Positions 6,466-7,189 of a stretch of DNA of 7,189 nucleotides are shown piece after piece; within the stretch, counting starts at the first letter, position 1; each line of letters starts with the position of its first letter. This stretch comes from Acetobacteraceae bacterium (GTDB lineage: Bacteria; Pseudomonadota; Alphaproteobacteria; Acetobacterales; Acetobacteraceae). The notes under the pieces are model-generated. The model was not told where the DNA came from, made no database searches, and worked only from the letters and a program-made list of their open reading frames with translations. The stretch lies in assembly GCA_027340195.1 (NCBI GenBank), contig DAHWNE010000173.1, positions 1 to 7,189 on the forward strand, given 5' to 3'. A program made the translations under genes and the position numbers.

Positions 6466-7189
6466 GCCCGAACTTCCCGAAGTTGAAACCGTGATGCGCG
6501 GGATGGCGGCGCGGCTCAGCGGCCGGGTGGTGACGCGGGTGGAGCTGCGGCGGGGGGATCTGCGCTGGACGCTGCCGGCGGGGCTGGCGGCGCGGATGGA
6601 GGGCGCGCGGGTGGTGGGGTTCCGCCGGCGCGGGAAATACATCCTGATGCGGCTCGCGGGCGGGGACAGCGTGCTGTGGCATCTGGGGATGTCGGGGCGA
6701 ATCGTGTTGGGGCGCGTGGGGGGGAACGCGGCGCCGGCGGCGCATGAGCACCTGGTGCTGGAGACCGAGGACGGCACCCGGCTGGGATTCGTCGATCCGC
6801 GCCGGTTCGGATCGGTGGACCTGGTGGCGACGGCGGCGGAGGACCGGCACCGGCTGCTGGCGGGGCTGGGGCCGGAGCCGCTGGAGGCGGGGTTCTCCGC
6901 CTCGGTGCTGGCGGCCGGGTTGGCGGGGCGGCGGAGCGCCGTGAAGCCGGTGCTGCTGGACCAGTCGGTGGTGGCGGGGCTCGGGAATATTTATGTCTGC
7001 GAGGCGTTGTTCCGGGCGCGGATCAGCCCGTTCCGGCGGGCGGGGACGGTGAGCGGGGCGCGGGCCGAGCGGCTGGTGGCGGCGATCCGCGCGGTGCTGA
7101 CGGAGGCGATCGCGGCGGGGGGGTCCTCGCTGCGGGATTACGTGCAGCCGAGCGGGGAGCTCGGGTATTTCCAGGCGTCGTGGCGGGTC
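6464..7189 (+). CDS. mutM: Formamidopyrimidine-DNA glycosylase (8-oxoguanine glycosylase), C-terminus cut by window edge
   Basis: 242 codons are present; the frame is open to the last base. The enzyme removes 8-oxoguanine and formamidopyrimidines from DNA and nicks the resulting abasic site. After Met removal the N-terminus is PELPEVET, with the catalytic Pro (residue 2 here) and Glu3. RRGKYIL carries the conserved Lys58 (Lys57 of the mature E. coli enzyme). HLGMSG (73-78) and DPRRFGS supply the residues that fill the gap left by the flipped base. The helix-two-turn-helix region contains [23 protein letters not shown], and GELGYFQ is the run-in to the zinc finger. The missing piece should be about 35-40 residues including the four-Cys zinc finger. 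The start is GTG rather than ATG, which makes the gene easy to overlook. It diverges from ubiE. Codon positions are strongly GC-biased, like its neighbours. Confidence 0.96.
   Translation, partial: MPELPEVETVMRGMAARLSGRVVTRVELRRGDLRWTLPAGLAARMEGARVVGFRRRGKYILMRLAGGDSVLWHLGMSGRIVLGRVGGNAAPAAHEHLVLETEDGTRLGFVDPRRFGSVDLVATAAEDRHRLLAGLGPEPLEAGFSASVLAAGLAGRRSAVKPVLLDQSVVAGLGNIYVCEALFRARISPFRRAGTVSGARAERLVAAIRAVLTEAIAAGGSSLRDYVQPSGELGYFQASWRV

Noticed and set aside
5653..6777. Upstream extension of the coaBC frame through ubiE and into mutM
   Set aside because: The frame merely lacks stops. CoaBC similarity begins at the GTG at 5652 (or ATG at 5661), and the extension crosses two well-supported genes.

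Overview
The window looks like a piece of the main chromosome of a very GC-rich alphaproteobacterium. The GC content is high enough that almost every non-coding frame stays open for hundreds of codons. The block mutM / ubiE / coaBC / dut is a familiar alphaproteobacterial housekeeping neighbourhood. Base composition together with gene content would fit Rhodospirillales/Acetobacteraceae, but that placement is inference. No RNA gene, mobile element, CRISPR array or phage gene was seen.

Layout, from right to left along the minus strand. mutM (8-oxoguanine DNA glycosylase) starts at a GTG at 6464 on the plus strand and runs off the right edge. A 65-bp divergent spacer separates it from ubiE (5649-6398). 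ubiE is followed by coaBC (4447-5652), dut (3986-4450), a fused double ABC permease (2261-3982) and an ABC ATPase with an AAA-associated C-terminal domain (942-2249). After a 64-bp gap come a DHRS6/BDH2-like short-chain dehydrogenase (131-877) and the first 32 codons of a fumarylacetoacetate-hydrolase-family enzyme (1-96), which runs off the left edge. All seven minus-strand genes are packed head to tail. Junctions overlap by 4 bp or have gaps of a few bases, apart from 34 bp before the FAH gene and 64 bp before the SDR gene.

Functionally the window has three parts. The first is housekeeping: quinone C-methylation, CoA synthesis, dUTP removal and oxidised-base repair. The second is a NitT/TauT-type importer made of one double-length permease and one ATPase, with no substrate-binding protein in view. 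The third is a two-gene catabolic module whose SDR plus FAH pairing matches the end of the non-phosphorylating L-fucose or L-rhamnose route, where a 2-keto-3-deoxy sugar acid is oxidised and then cleaved to pyruvate and lactate.

I found no clearly undescribed system. The points most worth a second look are these: two mutually exclusive hairpins over the mutM ribosome-binding site and start codon; the absence of ubiB from between ubiE and coaBC; a 20-bp exact repeat at the ubiE/coaBC junction whose recombination would fuse the two genes in frame; and the direct coupling of dut to a transporter operon.
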